In this document: positions 1 to 9,416 of the stretch, piece after piece
How positions within the stretch are numbered: the stretch's first letter is position 1
How the letters are laid out: each line of letters starts with the position of its first letter
NCBI GenBank assembly: GCA_030650395.1
Contig: JAUSDY010000176.1
Location: 124,001 to 188,000 of the forward strand
Direction: 5' to 3'
Length of the DNA: 64,000 nt
Origin: Acidobacteriota bacterium
Lineage (GTDB): Bacteria; Acidobacteriota; Vicinamibacteria; Vicinamibacterales; UBA2999
The notes under the pieces: model-generated
What the model saw: only the letters and a program-made list of their open reading frames with translations
Databases searched by the model: none
Told to the model about the DNA's origin: nothing
Translations under genes and position numbers: made by a program

Positions 1-411
1 GTCGCCACCTTCGTCACCGGCTACGACATCAACAACGCCTATCAGTACATCATCGCGCGCGAGCAGACCCACCTGTCGTGGCTGCAGCATGCGCTGCTGG
101 ACCTCGGGACGCCGATTCCGGGCGACCCGCCGCGCGACACCGTGTCGGCCACCAAGGGCGCCGACGCCTGGAAGGCGCTCGCCGCCGATGACGCTCGCCT
201 GAACGCCCAGTTCGTCGACACGTGGCGCCCGCGGGTCGAGACCGTCAGCCACGCCCGGCACCGCGGCATGCTGAACGTCATCCTGGGAGAAATGCTGGAG
301 CACAAGCGCCTGTTCGATCAGGCGGCCGCGGGCAACACCGGCCTCATCGGCACCTCGCTGTCCTACAACGATCATCCCGGTGCGGTCATGGGCGCCCGCT
401 GGGTGGAGTAG
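1..411 (+). CDS. Ferritin-like protein, C-terminal part (5' end outside window)
   Basis: The reading frame is open from the first base to a TAG at 409-411, giving the last 136 residues of a protein that begins upstream of the window. The visible part is helical and carries two E-x-x-H-type patterns, REQTH near residues 21-25 and EMLEHKR near residues 99-105. These resemble the metal-binding helices of ferritin-like or rubrerythrin-type four-helix bundles. The middle has a DARLNAQF segment and the tail ([16 protein letters not shown]) is not a recognised motif. The family call rests only on helix pattern and paired E/H residues, so a DinB-like bundle is the main alternative. The gene ends just before the folK domain, suggesting co-transcription. 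Confidence 0.55.
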   Translation, partial: VATFVTGYDINNAYQYIIAREQTHLSWLQHALLDLGTPIPGDPPRDTVSATKGADAWKALAADDARLNAQFVDTWRPRVETVSHARHRGMLNVILGEMLEHKRLFDQAAAGNTGLIGTSLSYNDHPGAVMGARWVE

Positions 412-878
412 CCACGACCCCGGTCGCGATCGCCCTCGGCAGCAATCTCGGCGATCGCGAGGCCCACCTCGCCTTTGGCGTCCGTCAGCTGGCCGCCGTT
501 CTCACCAACCTCCGCCAGTCATCGTCGTTCGACACCGCGCCCGTCGGCGTGGGGGCGCAGCCGCGCTACCTGAACGGCGTGGTCGTTGGAGACACCGACC
601 TTTCGGCGCGGGCGTTACTCGATCGGCTGATGGAGGTCGAACAGGCGGACGGACGCGAGCGCCCGGGACCCGGCGCGGCGCGGACGCTCGATCTCGATTT
701 GATTTTCTACGGGGACCAACGCGTGGCGGAACCCGGGCTGGTGGTGCCGCACCCGAGGTTCCGCGAGCGGCTGTTCGTGCTCGAGCCGCTCGCAGAACTG
801 GTGCCGGACTGGATCGACCCAGTCAGCGGCGAAGCCGTTAGTGCGCTGCTTCAGCGGGCGGAACAGCGCCCTTCTTGA
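399..878 (+). CDS. folK: 2-amino-4-hydroxy-6-hydroxymethyldihydropteridine diphosphokinase (start uncertain)
   Basis: HPPK transfers pyrophosphate from ATP to 6-hydroxymethyl-7,8-dihydropterin in folate synthesis, in the cytoplasm. The frame shows the family landmarks in order: an [10 protein letters not shown] start of domain, the substrate-loop region with [10 protein letters not shown], the [10 protein letters not shown] motif carrying the magnesium-binding aspartates, and [13 protein letters not shown] near the end. About 150 residues is normal for the family. No ATG, GTG or TTG lies close to the domain start. The nearest usable codon is CTG at 399, and the next upstream ATG (222) would add about 65 unrelated residues inside the preceding gene. 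The 3' end overlaps the convergent RND gene by 41 bases. Confidence 0.85.
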   Translation: MGGVATTPVAIALGSNLGDREAHLAFGVRQLAAVLTNLRQSSSFDTAPVGVGAQPRYLNGVVVGDTDLSARALLDRLMEVEQADGRERPGPGAARTLDLDLIFYGDQRVAEPGLVVPHPRFRERLFVLEPLAELVPDWIDPVSGEAVSALLQRAEQRPS

Positions 879-3800
879 AGATGCCGCGCCAGCCTTCTTC
901 GAACAACGTATACATCGCCGGCACGAACACCAGCGTGATCATGGTCGAGGTGATGAGGCCGCCGATCACGACGCGGGCGAGGGGGGCCTGTAGCTCCGCG
1001 CCTTCACCGATGCCGAGCGCCATCGGCACCAGGCCGAGGGCCGTGCACCCCGACGTCATCAGGATGGGGCGCAGGCGATGGCGTCCGGCGAGCTCGATGG
1101 CCGCGCGCAGCTCCATCTTGTCGCGGTGGCGAAGCGTGTTGGTGTAATCGACCAGCAGGATGGCGTTACTCACCACGATGCCGGCGAGCATGATGACCCC
1201 GATGTAGGCCTGCATGCTGAACGGCGTCTTCGTCAGCAGAAGAATGCCGACCACGCCGATCGCCGCCAGCGGGATCGAGAAGATGATGATGAACGGATCC
1301 TTCAGCGATTCGTACTGCGACGCCATCACCGTATAGACCAGCACGATCGCCAGGATGAGGACCAGCCGCAGCTCGTTGAACGAGCGGTTCTGTTCCTCGA
1401 CTTCGTTGCCGAAGCCGACGGCGAAGTCCTTGGGCACCGTGATCTGGCCCATGTTCGCGCGCACCGCGGCGACGGCTTCGCTCAGCGTCGTCTCGGTCTC
1501 GGCGTTGACGCGCTGCACGCGCTCCTGGTTCTTGCGCTCGATCGAGACCGGACCGGTGTCGCGGTCGATGATCATGACGTTCTTGGCGGGCAGGACCTGG
1601 CCGCTCGGCGTGTTGAGGAGCACGTCGCCGACTTCGGAGATCTCCTCGCGGTCTTCCTGGCGCAACCGGACGATGATGGGGTACTCGTTGCCCGCTTCAC
1701 GGAACATCGCGGCCTGTGTGCCGGCGACGTTGGTGCGAATCGTGTTGGCCACGCCGGTGACGGTGAGGCCGAGCATCGCCGCCTTGTCGCGATCGACGCG
1801 CACCGCGAGCTCGGGGCGTCCTTCTTCACGCTGCAGCCGCGCGTCGGCGATGCCGGGTGTGGCCTCGAGCATCGCCTTGAGGTCCTGCGCGATCCGTTTC
1901 GAGGTGTCGAGGTCGTGGCCGAGGATCTCGATCGACAGGCGGCCGTCGCCGCCGCCGCCGCCCATGCCGCGCATCATCTGGTTCTGGCCGCCTGAGGGCC
2001 GCGCCCGAATGATGACGCCGGGGATGCCGGACAGGTCGCGACGCAGCTGCATCGCAATCGCTTCATTGCTGCGGTCGCGCTCGTCGCGCGGGACCAGGCG
2101 CACGTTGACGTTGCCGCGATGCATCGAGCCGCCGCCGAAGCCGCCGCCGCCGGCCTGCGTGATCAGCATGGTCGCTTCCGGCACCGCGGCGCGAATCTTG
2201 TCCTCCAGGCCGATCAACACGGCCTCGGTGAGCTCGATGCGCGAGCCGACCGCCAGCTCGGCGTCGACCGTGATCTCGCCTTCGTCGGTCTGCGGCTGGA
2301 ACTCAAAGCCGATCCGCGGCAGCAGGAGCACCGCGACCAGGAACAAGCCGAAGCCGGTGGCAAACACCGTCGGCCGATGCACCAGTGCCTTGTGAAGCAT
2401 GCGCGCGTAGAACTCGTCGAGGTTGTTGAGCGCGCCGTCGATCTTGCGGTTGGCGCGCGCGAACACGCCCGTGCCGGCGTGCTGCAGGTGCGGCGGATCG
2501 AGCAGCCGCGAGCACAGCACCGGCACGATGGTGACCGCGACCAGCAGCGACATCGCCAGCGAGAACGACACCACGGCGGCGAGCTGGCCGAACATGATGC
2601 TCGACACGCCCGTCAGGAACAGCATTGGCACGAACACCGCGATGTGGGTCAGCGTCGACGCGAGAATCGCGGACCACACTTCTTCACTGCCGTCGATCGC
2701 CGCGGTCACGCGATCCTTGCCCATTTCGAGATGGCGATAGGTGTTTTCGAGCACGACGATTGCCGCATCGACGATCATGCCGATGCCGAGTGCCAGGCCG
2801 CCGAACGTCAGCGTGTTGAGCGTGTAGCCGCCGAAATAGAGCAGCGCGAAGGTGCCGATCACCGACACCGGAATCGAAGTGCAGATGATGAAAGTGGACT
2901 TCAGGTCGCGCAGGAACAGGAAGATGATGGAGACCACGAGGAGGCCGCCGAGCAGGGCGTGCTCGGTGACGCTGCCGATCGCGCGCGCGATGAACTTCGA
3001 CTGGTCGTCGAGGATCTGGAGCTTGATGCCGCTGACGTCGGCGTTGATGCGCTCGACTTCCTTCTTGACGCCGTCGGCGATCTGGATCGTATTGGTGCCC
3101 GACTGCTTGGTGACCTGCATGCGGATGCCGGGCGTGCCGTTGATCCGCATGAACGAGCGGCGGTCTTCGGTGGTGTCGCGCACGTTGGCGATGTCGCGCA
3201 GGTAGACCGGCACGCCGTCGCGGGTCATCACCACGAGGTTGCGGATCTCGTCGACGTTGGTGAACTGTCCGGGGCTCCGCAGTAGCAGGGTGCGGTCGGC
3301 GTCGTTGATCTCGCCGAGCGGGATATTCTGGTTCTCGGTGCGGAGAATCTGCACGATGCGATCGGGCGCGAGATTGAGCGCCGTGATCTTCTCGCGCGAC
3401 AGGTCGACACGAATCTGGCGGCGCAGCCCGCCGTTGATCGTGACGGCGGCGACGCCGGCGACGCGCTCGAGGCGGGGCGACAAGTCGTTCTGCGCCAGCT
3501 CGCGAAGCGTGACCGCGTCGAAGTCGCCCTCGACGCCGATGCCCATGATTGGCATTGCCGTCGAGTCGAACTTGAACACCGTCGGCGCGTCGGCGTCTTC
3601 CGGCATGCGGCCGCGGACGCGGTCGACGCGCGTGCGCACTTCATCGGCCGCTTCGCTCAAGTCGGTGCCCCAGGCGAAGTTGAGCCGGACGTTGGCGCTG
3701 CCTTCCGACGAGGTCGAGTCGACGCGCTCGAGGCCCGCGACGGCGCTGACCGCCTGCTCGATGGGGCGCGTCACCAGCTCCTCCATTTCGAGCGGGCCGA

Positions 3801-3960
3801 CACCCGAGTAGTTGACGCGCACCGTGATCGTGGGCATCTGCGTATCGGGCATCAGGTCGACCGGCAGCTTGGTGAGCGAGATGCCGCCCAGCAGGATGAT
3901 GACCATGCTGATCATGAACATCGTGACGGGGCGTTCGATGGCAATGCGCGGAATGCTCAT
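838..3960 (-). CDS. RND-family efflux transporter, inner-membrane pump (AcrB/MdtB-like)
   Basis: This 1040-residue protein has the length and layout of a hydrophobe/amphiphile RND pump: an N-terminal membrane helix (residues 9-30), a large periplasmic loop, a block of helices from about 335, a second loop from about 560, and a final helical block. It would use the proton gradient to drive substrates into the TolC channel. The transmembrane-4 motif reads [15 protein letters not shown], with Asp398 followed by Ala399 where AcrB has two aspartates. The second periplasmic loop has Gly/Met-rich stretches ([24 protein letters not shown]). It is the last gene of a minus-strand operon behind the outer-membrane channel and adaptor genes. 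Substrate cannot be read from sequence. Confidence 0.93.
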   Translation of the reverse strand: MSIPRIAIERPVTMFMISMVIILLGGISLTKLPVDLMPDTQMPTITVRVNYSGVGPLEMEELVTRPIEQAVSAVAGLERVDSTSSEGSANVRLNFAWGTDLSEAADEVRTRVDRVRGRMPEDADAPTVFKFDSTAMPIMGIGVEGDFDAVTLRELAQNDLSPRLERVAGVAAVTINGGLRRQIRVDLSREKITALNLAPDRIVQILRTENQNIPLGEINDADRTLLLRSPGQFTNVDEIRNLVVMTRDGVPVYLRDIANVRDTTEDRRSFMRINGTPGIRMQVTKQSGTNTIQIADGVKKEVERINADVSGIKLQILDDQSKFIARAIGSVTEHALLGGLLVVSIIFLFLRDLKSTFIICTSIPVSVIGTFALLYFGGYTLNTLTFGGLALGIGMIVDAAIVVLENTYRHLEMGKDRVTAAIDGSEEVWSAILASTLTHIAVFVPMLFLTGVSSIMFGQLAAVVSFSLAMSLLVAVTIVPVLCSRLLDPPHLQHAGTGVFARANRKIDGALNNLDEFYARMLHKALVHRPTVFATGFGLFLVAVLLLPRIGFEFQPQTDEGEITVDAELAVGSRIELTEAVLIGLEDKIRAAVPEATMLITQAGGGGFGGGSMHRGNVNVRLVPRDERDRSNEAIAMQLRRDLSGIPGVIIRARPSGGQNQMMRGMGGGGGDGRLSIEILGHDLDTSKRIAQDLKAMLEATPGIADARLQREEGRPELAVRVDRDKAAMLGLTVTGVANTIRTNVAGTQAAMFREAGNEYPIIVRLRQEDREEISEVGDVLLNTPSGQVLPAKNVMIIDRDTGPVSIERKNQERVQRVNAETETTLSEAVAAVRANMGQITVPKDFAVGFGNEVEEQNRSFNELRLVLILAIVLVYTVMASQYESLKDPFIIIFSIPLAAIGVVGILLLTKTPFSMQAYIGVIMLAGIVVSNAILLVDYTNTLRHRDKMELRAAIELAGRHRLRPILMTSGCTALGLVPMALGIGEGAELQAPLARVVIGGLITSTMITLVFVPAMYTLFEEGWRGIFKKGAVPPAEAAH

Positions 3961-3975
3961 AGGCGTCTCTGGATT

Positions 3976-4006
3976 CTAAACTCTGAACTCTGCACTCTTA
4001 ACTCTG
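3976..4006. repeat. Short-period AT-rich repeat between adaptor and pump genes
   Basis: Four imperfect copies of ACTCT with flanking A/G bases recur every 8-9 bases (AAACTCTG, AACTCTG, CACTCTT, AACTCTG). The stretch is clearly AT-richer than the genes on either side. It lies in the 87-base gap upstream of the RND pump start. It belongs to the same style of junction repeat seen elsewhere in this window, though with a different unit. Confidence 0.6.
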
Positions 4007-4047
4007 CGGCGGAACTAAAGTGCCGCTCTACACCGTCGGTACAAACA

Positions 4048-5457
4048 TCACTGCGGAGGCCGTTGTCCGCCGGGAGGACGCTGGCCTTCCGCGCCTGGCG
4101 GACGCTGCCCGCCTTGAAACTTCCGCGCGCCGTCCGTCGCGCCGCCACGGCCGCCGCGGCCGGCACCGGCGGCACCACCCGCGCCACCAAATCCACTGGC
4201 GGGTGCGGCTTCGCCCGCAATCAGGAGCACATCGTTGTTGCGCACGGCGGTGGCGCCGGTCGTCACGATGCGATCGCCTTCCTTGAGGCCGCTCTTGATC
4301 TCGACGCGCTCGGCGTCCTCAATTCCCAACTCGACCGGCACAAAGCGTGCGCGCTTTTCGTCGTTGGGCATCCACACGCCGCGCTTGCTCTCGAAGTCGA
4401 TGACGGCGCTCTTCGGGGCGACGAGCGTGGCCTTGCGCTCTTCCACGACCAGGCTGACGCGCGCATACATGCCGGGCTTGAGCCGGTTGTCGCTATTCTG
4501 GATTTCGATTTCCATCGACGCCGTGCGCGTCGCCGGATCGAGCACCGGTGCGACCCGGGCAATGCGGCCGCGGAATGTCTCGCCAGGGTAAGCGTCCACT
4601 TCGACATCGCCGGTGTCGCCCGTATCCACCAGCCTGAGGTCTTTTTCGACGACGTTCACAATCAGCTTGAGGCGCGAGATCTCGACCACCGACGCGACGG
4701 GCTGGCTCTGCGACACCATCGCGCCGGGATCGACGTAGCGCTTGCCGACAAAGCCGTCGACCGGCGAGGTCACGGTGGTGTTCTGCAGGTTGATCCGCAG
4801 CTCCTGCAGGCGCGCGTCGGTCTGATTGAGCTGCGCCTTCGACAGATCGATCTGCGCTTCGGCGGCCATGTACCTGGACTCGGCATCATCGAGCGACTGC
4901 TTGGCGAGCAGCTGGCGTTGAAACAGGTTCTTCGATCGCTCGAAGTTCAGCTCCGCGACTTTGAGGTCGGCCTCGCGCTGGCGAATGGTGGCCTTCGAGA
5001 CCTCGAGCGAGGCCTCCTGCTGGTTGACCTGCTCGCGGATTTCACGATCTTCGATCTTCGCCATCACCTGGCCGCGCCGGACGCGATCGCCCAGCTGCAC
5101 CGACACGCTCATGAGACGGCCGCCGGTCTTGGGCGCGACCTCCACGGTCTGCAGGCCGATCAGATTGCCGACGACGGTGAGGTGAGCCGCGAGGTCGCCG
5201 CGCTTGACCGACGCCATTTCAACCGTCAGCGGCATGCGCGGGCCGCCGCCTCCGCCGGGCATGCCGAACCCGCCGAAACCACCAGCGCCGCCGCCCTGCT
5301 GTTGGGGACGCTGCCCGCCGGGTGCGGCCGCGCCGCCTGCTTGCTGGCCACCGCCAGGACCGGCCGCTGCCGTGTCTTCGCTCGAGAAGACGCCAAAATA
5401 CGCTGCGGCGCCGAGCCCGACAGCCACCACGATCGCGATTACCAGAAATTTACGCAT
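4048..5457 (-). CDS. RND efflux membrane-fusion (periplasmic adaptor) protein
   Basis: The protein links the inner-membrane RND pump to the outer-membrane channel. From the start at 5457 (MRKFLVIAIVV) it has one N-terminal membrane anchor. A Gly/Gln/Pro-rich linker of about 55 residues follows. Then come a lipoyl-like half motif (VEVAPKTGGRLMSVSVQLGDRVRRGQVMAKI), a coiled-coil hairpin rich in Gln, Glu and Arg, the second lipoyl half (NTTVTSPVDGFVGKRYVDPGAMV), and beta-barrel and membrane-proximal domains. The C-terminus is again Gly/Pro/Gln-rich and low complexity. An upstream in-frame ATG at 5520 would add 21 hydrophilic residues before the anchor and overlap the channel gene, so it was not chosen. 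The gap to the channel gene is 34 bases. Confidence 0.92.
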   Translation of the reverse strand: MRKFLVIAIVVAVGLGAAAYFGVFSSEDTAAAGPGGGQQAGGAAAPGGQRPQQQGGGAGGFGGFGMPGGGGGPRMPLTVEMASVKRGDLAAHLTVVGNLIGLQTVEVAPKTGGRLMSVSVQLGDRVRRGQVMAKIEDREIREQVNQQEASLEVSKATIRQREADLKVAELNFERSKNLFQRQLLAKQSLDDAESRYMAAEAQIDLSKAQLNQTDARLQELRINLQNTTVTSPVDGFVGKRYVDPGAMVSQSQPVASVVEISRLKLIVNVVEKDLRLVDTGDTGDVEVDAYPGETFRGRIARVAPVLDPATRTASMEIEIQNSDNRLKPGMYARVSLVVEERKATLVAPKSAVIDFESKRGVWMPNDEKRARFVPVELGIEDAERVEIKSGLKEGDRIVTTGATAVRNNDVLLIAGEAAPASGFGGAGGAAGAGRGGRGGATDGARKFQGGQRPPGAEGQRPPGGQRPPQ

Positions 5458-5491
5458 AACAACCCGTTGTGATCCTCGTATCGTACCCGGT

Positions 5492-7186
5492 CTATTGACC
5501 GGTGCCGCCGGTCGCCGCATTCAAGCCGCCGCCACCGCCGCCGGCGGGCGCCTGCTGGGCGCGCTCGAAGTTCACGAGCGACTTGCGGTAGTCGGCCAGC
5601 GCGCGCAGCTCGGTGTTCTGCGCATCGCGCAGGTCGCGCTGGGCCTGCACAACGAAGAAATTGGTGGTGAGACCGACCTCGAACCGGCTCTGTTCGGCCT
5701 CGAGGCGTTTTTGCGCGAGCTCGCGGGCCGCGCTGGCGGCTTCGACGCGCTTCAAGTTGCTCTGCACCGTCAGGGCCGCGTTGGCGACCTCAGCGGCGAT
5801 CTGCACTTCGAGCGCGCGCAGCCGCGTCGTCGCCTGCGAGCGCTGCACCCTCGCGCGGGCGTACTGGGCATCCGCCTGGTTGCCGCCGATCGGGTAGCTC
5901 ATCGTGACGTTGAGGTTCCAAGTGGGGTAGTCGCGGGCTCGCAGCAATGAGAGCGCGTCGAAATAGCCACCGGGGACGGTGCCCGAGATCACCTGATTGC
6001 CGAGGGGACCCGTCCGGATGATCGACGTGCCGCCCAGGCCCTGCGCGCCGTAGCTGGCGTTCAAGTCCACGGCGGGCAACGACTGGTTCTTGAAATACTG
6101 CAGGTTGATGTCGTTCGAGTCGAGGTTCTTGCGCGCCGTCTGCACGTCGGTGCGCTCGGCAAGAGCTTTGCGCACGGCACCTTCGACATCCGTTGGCGGC
6201 GGCTGCAACGACGGCAGATCGACCGGGCGAATCGTCTGACGCCACAGCGGATCGTCGGTGCCGCTCACCAGAAATCGCTTCAGCGCCAGCTCCGCAGTTT
6301 GGGCCGTCGCTTCGGCCGCCGCGAGGTTCTGACGACGCGTCGCCGCCTCAGCCTGCGCCTGCACGATATCGAGCGGCGCGAGCGTGCCGACCTCGACGCG
6401 CGCCTGGTTGTCGACGACCAGCTTGTCGGCCAGATCCTGCGCGTTCTGCGCCACTTCGACGGCGCTCTGCGCGAATACCAGGTCCCAATACGCATTGCGC
6501 ACATTCGCCAGCGTCTGCGTAACCGTGGCTCGCGCGCTTTCTTCCGAGATGTCGCGGTTGATCAAGTTGATCAGCAGCTGCTGTCGGGTGTTGTCGATGC
6601 GGAAGTCGCGGAGCAGAGGCTGCACGAACGCCGCAACCAGGTTGGTCTGGAAACTCGGGTTGAAGTTGGAGAACGTGTTCGACGTCTCGACCCGCGAGTT
6701 GCTCCAGTTGACCGTGAAGCTGCTGCCGAAGCGCGACATCTCCTTGGCCACGCCAAAGTTGTAGGTCGTCGTGCCGTTGTTGACCTTGTTGCCGCCGTTC
6801 AAACTGCTGGTCGGCAGCTGGTATTGATCGCGCAGGCCGACCGTTGACGAGAACAGCGGCTTGTACAGGTTCCGCACGCCGGCAATCTGAAGATCGACCG
6901 ACTGCGGCTCGAGGCGCGAGACCGCGATGTCGAGATTCTTCTCGAGCGCGATCGCGACCGCCTCTTCGAGCGCGAGCTCGCGAAGCGCGCCCGAGCTCGT
7001 GCCGGGCTGCGTCGAGGAGCCGGGCGCGTTCTTCAACGCGTCGAGGCCGTCCTGGTAGTCGGCGAGCGCCTGCTTGACGACCACGTCCCGCCGGGTGGCG
7101 TCGGCGGCCGACGGTTGTTGCGCCGCCACGGTGGTGCCTGCGGCAAGCAAAGCTATAGCTAAGGTCGTACTGGTCAGGGTCTTCAT
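5492..7186 (-). CDS. TolC-family outer-membrane efflux channel
   Basis: This 564-residue protein starts with a clear signal peptide (MKTLTSTTLAIALLAAGTTVAAQQ). It contains two long alpha-helical hairpin repeats separated by strand segments, the outer membrane efflux (OEP) architecture. Helical Ala/Gln/Arg-rich segments such as DIVQAQAEAATRRQNLAAAEA and RVQRSQATTRLRALEVQIAAEV mark the periplasmic tunnel. It would form a trimeric exit duct for the adaptor and pump encoded just downstream on the same strand. The C-terminus is Gly-rich (PAGGGGGGLNAATGGTGQ), which is unusual for TolC but matches the Gly-rich ends of the adaptor. Confidence 0.92.
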   Translation of the reverse strand: MKTLTSTTLAIALLAAGTTVAAQQPSAADATRRDVVVKQALADYQDGLDALKNAPGSSTQPGTSSGALRELALEEAVAIALEKNLDIAVSRLEPQSVDLQIAGVRNLYKPLFSSTVGLRDQYQLPTSSLNGGNKVNNGTTTYNFGVAKEMSRFGSSFTVNWSNSRVETSNTFSNFNPSFQTNLVAAFVQPLLRDFRIDNTRQQLLINLINRDISEESARATVTQTLANVRNAYWDLVFAQSAVEVAQNAQDLADKLVVDNQARVEVGTLAPLDIVQAQAEAATRRQNLAAAEATAQTAELALKRFLVSGTDDPLWRQTIRPVDLPSLQPPPTDVEGAVRKALAERTDVQTARKNLDSNDINLQYFKNQSLPAVDLNASYGAQGLGGTSIIRTGPLGNQVISGTVPGGYFDALSLLRARDYPTWNLNVTMSYPIGGNQADAQYARARVQRSQATTRLRALEVQIAAEVANAALTVQSNLKRVEAASAARELAQKRLEAEQSRFEVGLTTNFFVVQAQRDLRDAQNTELRALADYRKSLVNFERAQQAPAGGGGGGLNAATGGTGQ

Positions 7187-7206
7187 AGTCGTCGTCTGGA
7201 TAAAGG

Positions 7207-7695
7207 TTAGTCAGGGCAGACCGAGTCGTCGTGCGGCTTGTCGCCCTTCGGGCGCCGGTCGGGGTTCTTCTGTTCGCGTGCTTTCCGATCGCGATCGTGG
7301 ATGTCCTTCAGCTTCACGTTCTGCTCGTCGGTCAGCACGCGACGGATGCGGAACAACTGCAGCGTCCGGGTGCGGCTCAACTCGGCGCGCGCGCCTTCGA
7401 GGCGCTCGGCGGCCTGCAAGACGGTGGCTTCGTCCGACTTTGGGTCGGCGATCGCCTTGGAGAGCTTGTATTCGAGCTTGTCGAGCGCGCCCTTCTGCGC
7501 GCGCAGCGACGGCTCGTGAGTGCCGAAGATGGCTTCGATCCGCGTGATCTGTTCGGCGGTCAAGCCGAGCGCTTTCTGGAAGCGCTCGGTCTGCCACCAC
7601 TTGAAGCTGAAACCCTGCGCGCGCGCGGCGGCCGGCGTGGCCAGCACAACGACGGACAAGATCAGGCAAATGAAAGACTTACGTAGATTCTTCAT
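7207..7695 (-). CDS. Spy/CpxP-like periplasmic protein
   Basis: A 162-residue secreted protein with a signal peptide (about residues 1-27, ending AAARAQ). The mature part is helical and charged and contains an LTAEQ motif near residue 44 plus a second LTDEQ near residue 120. Paired LTxxQ motifs are the signature of the Spy/CpxP/heavy-metal-sensor group, which bind unfolded proteins or metals in the periplasm. It lies 20 bases upstream of the efflux channel gene and is probably the first gene of that operon, suggesting envelope-stress or metal-linked control. The tail is basic and ends with a single cysteine. The exact role is inferred. Confidence 0.7.
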   Translation of the reverse strand: MKNLRKSFICLILSVVVLATPAAARAQGFSFKWWQTERFQKALGLTAEQITRIEAIFGTHEPSLRAQKGALDKLEYKLSKAIADPKSDEATVLQAAERLEGARAELSRTRTLQLFRIRRVLTDEQNVKLKDIHDRDRKAREQKNPDRRPKGDKPHDDSVCPD

Positions 7696-7752
7696 GGTTC
7701 TGTAAGGGTTACGACCGGCCCTTCGCCAGCGTTTACGAAAAAACGGCTGAGC

Positions 7753-8943
7753 TTAGCCGATCGTGGAAGGTGCCGTAAATCGTTCCAGGCGGCGGACCAC
7801 CTGCTCCACCAGGTTGTCCGGGGTGGAGGCGCCGGACGTCAAGCCGACCACGACCGGGCCGTCGGGCAGCCAGCCGGTGCGGGTCAATTCCGACTTGGTG
7901 GCGACATCGCGGTGCCGGATCTCGGTTGCCGACACGATTCCCTCGGGATCCGCGACGTGGTAAGTGGGCACCTTGTCGGCGCAAATGCGGGCGAGGTTGC
8001 AGGTGTTGCTGCTGTTGTAGCCCCCGATCACGATCATCAGGTCCAGCTGCTGCTCGTCGAGCAGCTTGATGACGGCGTCCTGCCGGTCCTGCGTGGCGCT
8101 GCAAATCGTATCGAAGGCGCGGAAGCGCGACGCGAGCTCTGCCTCGCCGAAGCGTGCGCGCATCGCGGCGCGGAACATCTCGCCGATCTCCAGCGACTCG
8201 GTGCTCAACATGGTGGTCTGGTTGGCGCACCCGACGCGCTGCAGGTGTTGATTCGGATCAAAACCCGGTGACGCCGCATCCTTGAACTTCTCGAGGAGGG
8301 CGGCAGGGTCCGCCTCCGCTCGCGTAATGAACCCACACACCTCGGCCGCTTGCTTCTTGTCGAGGACGACCAGGTAATGCCCGTTGCTGGTATGCACGGC
8401 CTGCGACGCCGTGGCGCGCGTCTCTTCGTGCCAGTGCTTGCCGTGAATGATGGCGGTGAACCCCTCCTGCGCGTAGCGCTTCACGTTCTTCCAGACGTTC
8501 AGCACGGATCCGCACGTCGTGTCGACCAGCGTGCAGCCGAGCCGGTCGAGGCGCTGCAGCTCTTCGATCGTGACGCCGAAGGCCGGAAGAATCACGACAT
8601 CGCCCGCGCCAAGTCGATCCCACTGCTCGCCGGCGTCGCTCAGAAACCGGATGCCCTGCGCGCGAAGCTGATCGTTGACGTGCGGGTTATGGATGATCTC
8701 GCCGGTCAGGAACACCTGCTGCGCCGGGAAGCGCTTGCGGGCCTGGTAGGCGTCGTCGACCGCGCGGTCGACGCCGTAACAGAACCCGAATTCGCGCGCC
8801 AGGTGCACCGTGAGGCGGCCCGACTGGAATCGATAGTCAGCGGCCTTGATGGTCTGAACGAGCGCGCTGTGATAGCTGTCGGCCAGCGCGCCGGCGACTT
8901 CGTGCTTGAGGTCGAGGCCCTTGCGGAAGATCAGGGCGGGCAC
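7753..8943 (-). CDS. ispH: 4-hydroxy-3-methylbut-2-enyl diphosphate reductase, long form
   Basis: IspH (LytB) reduces HMBPP to IPP and DMAPP in the last step of the MEP isoprenoid pathway and carries a 4Fe-4S cluster. At 396 residues it is the longer cyanobacterial/plant-like type rather than the roughly 310-residue E. coli form. Cluster cysteines are visible in REFGFCYGVDRAV, LVDTTCGSV and GGYNSSNTCNLARIC, and conserved segments include IIHGKHWHEE and GCANQTTMLSTESLEI. The start is GTG at 8943, and its first base is the last base of the preceding gene's TAG, so translation is probably coupled. It is the third gene of a unit led by an ECF sigma factor. Confidence 0.93.
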   Translation of the reverse strand: MPALIFRKGLDLKHEVAGALADSYHSALVQTIKAADYRFQSGRLTVHLAREFGFCYGVDRAVDDAYQARKRFPAQQVFLTGEIIHNPHVNDQLRAQGIRFLSDAGEQWDRLGAGDVVILPAFGVTIEELQRLDRLGCTLVDTTCGSVLNVWKNVKRYAQEGFTAIIHGKHWHEETRATASQAVHTSNGHYLVVLDKKQAAEVCGFITRAEADPAALLEKFKDAASPGFDPNQHLQRVGCANQTTMLSTESLEIGEMFRAAMRARFGEAELASRFRAFDTICSATQDRQDAVIKLLDEQQLDLMIVIGGYNSSNTCNLARICADKVPTYHVADPEGIVSATEIRHRDVATKSELTRTGWLPDGPVVVGLTSGASTPDNLVEQVVRRLERFTAPSTIG

Positions 8944-9416
8944 TACCGCGGCTCGTTGAAGGGCGTCAGCTCGTCGAGCGCGCGCAGCTCAGAGGCGCTG
9001 CGCACCTGGACGGCGAAGTCCACTTCATCCAGCAAGCCGTCGTCCTGCGGAAAGCTGACGAGGGCGGGCACAAAATCGGGCCGTTCGGCACTGGGCGCGA
9101 TGGTCGACGTCATGGGCGCCAGGCGACGGGTGGGCTGCGGCACGAGGTGCACGAGCTGTCCGCCGAGCAGGCCGATGATGAGGCCGGCGGCGGCCGCCAC
9201 GCTGATCCAGCGGCGGTTGACGCCCGTGATCGGGACGTCGCCGTGGGGCACGATCGGGAAGCGAATGACCTTGGCCGTCTGGCCGAGGTGCGCCAGCCGC
9301 GCGAGAATCTTGTGGCGCTGGGTTTCGAGCGCGCGCTCGTCGAAATGCGCGTCCGCTTCGGCATGGGCAGCGGCGCGGTAGGCGTCGAGCGTGGCTTTCA
9401 GTTCTTGATCGCTCAT
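8943..9416 (-). CDS. Single-pass membrane protein, putative anti-sigma factor
   Basis: This 157-residue protein starts at the ATG at 9416, overlapping the sigma factor stop as ATGA. An N-terminal soluble region of about 60 residues is helical and charged (ELKATLDAYRAAAHAEADAHF). One membrane helix follows (ISVAAAAGLIIGLLGGQLVHLV, about residues 77-98), then a C-terminal domain outside the membrane. This topology and its position directly behind an ECF sigma gene suggest an anti-sigma factor. No zinc-binding H-x3-C-x2-C motif is visible, so it is not a standard ZAS-type protein. Sequence alone does not prove binding to the sigma factor. Confidence 0.6.
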   Translation of the reverse strand: MSDQELKATLDAYRAAAHAEADAHFDERALETQRHKILARLAHLGQTAKVIRFPIVPHGDVPITGVNRRWISVAAAAGLIIGLLGGQLVHLVPQPTRRLAPMTSTIAPSAERPDFVPALVSFPQDDGLLDEVDFAVQVRSASELRALDELTPFNEPR

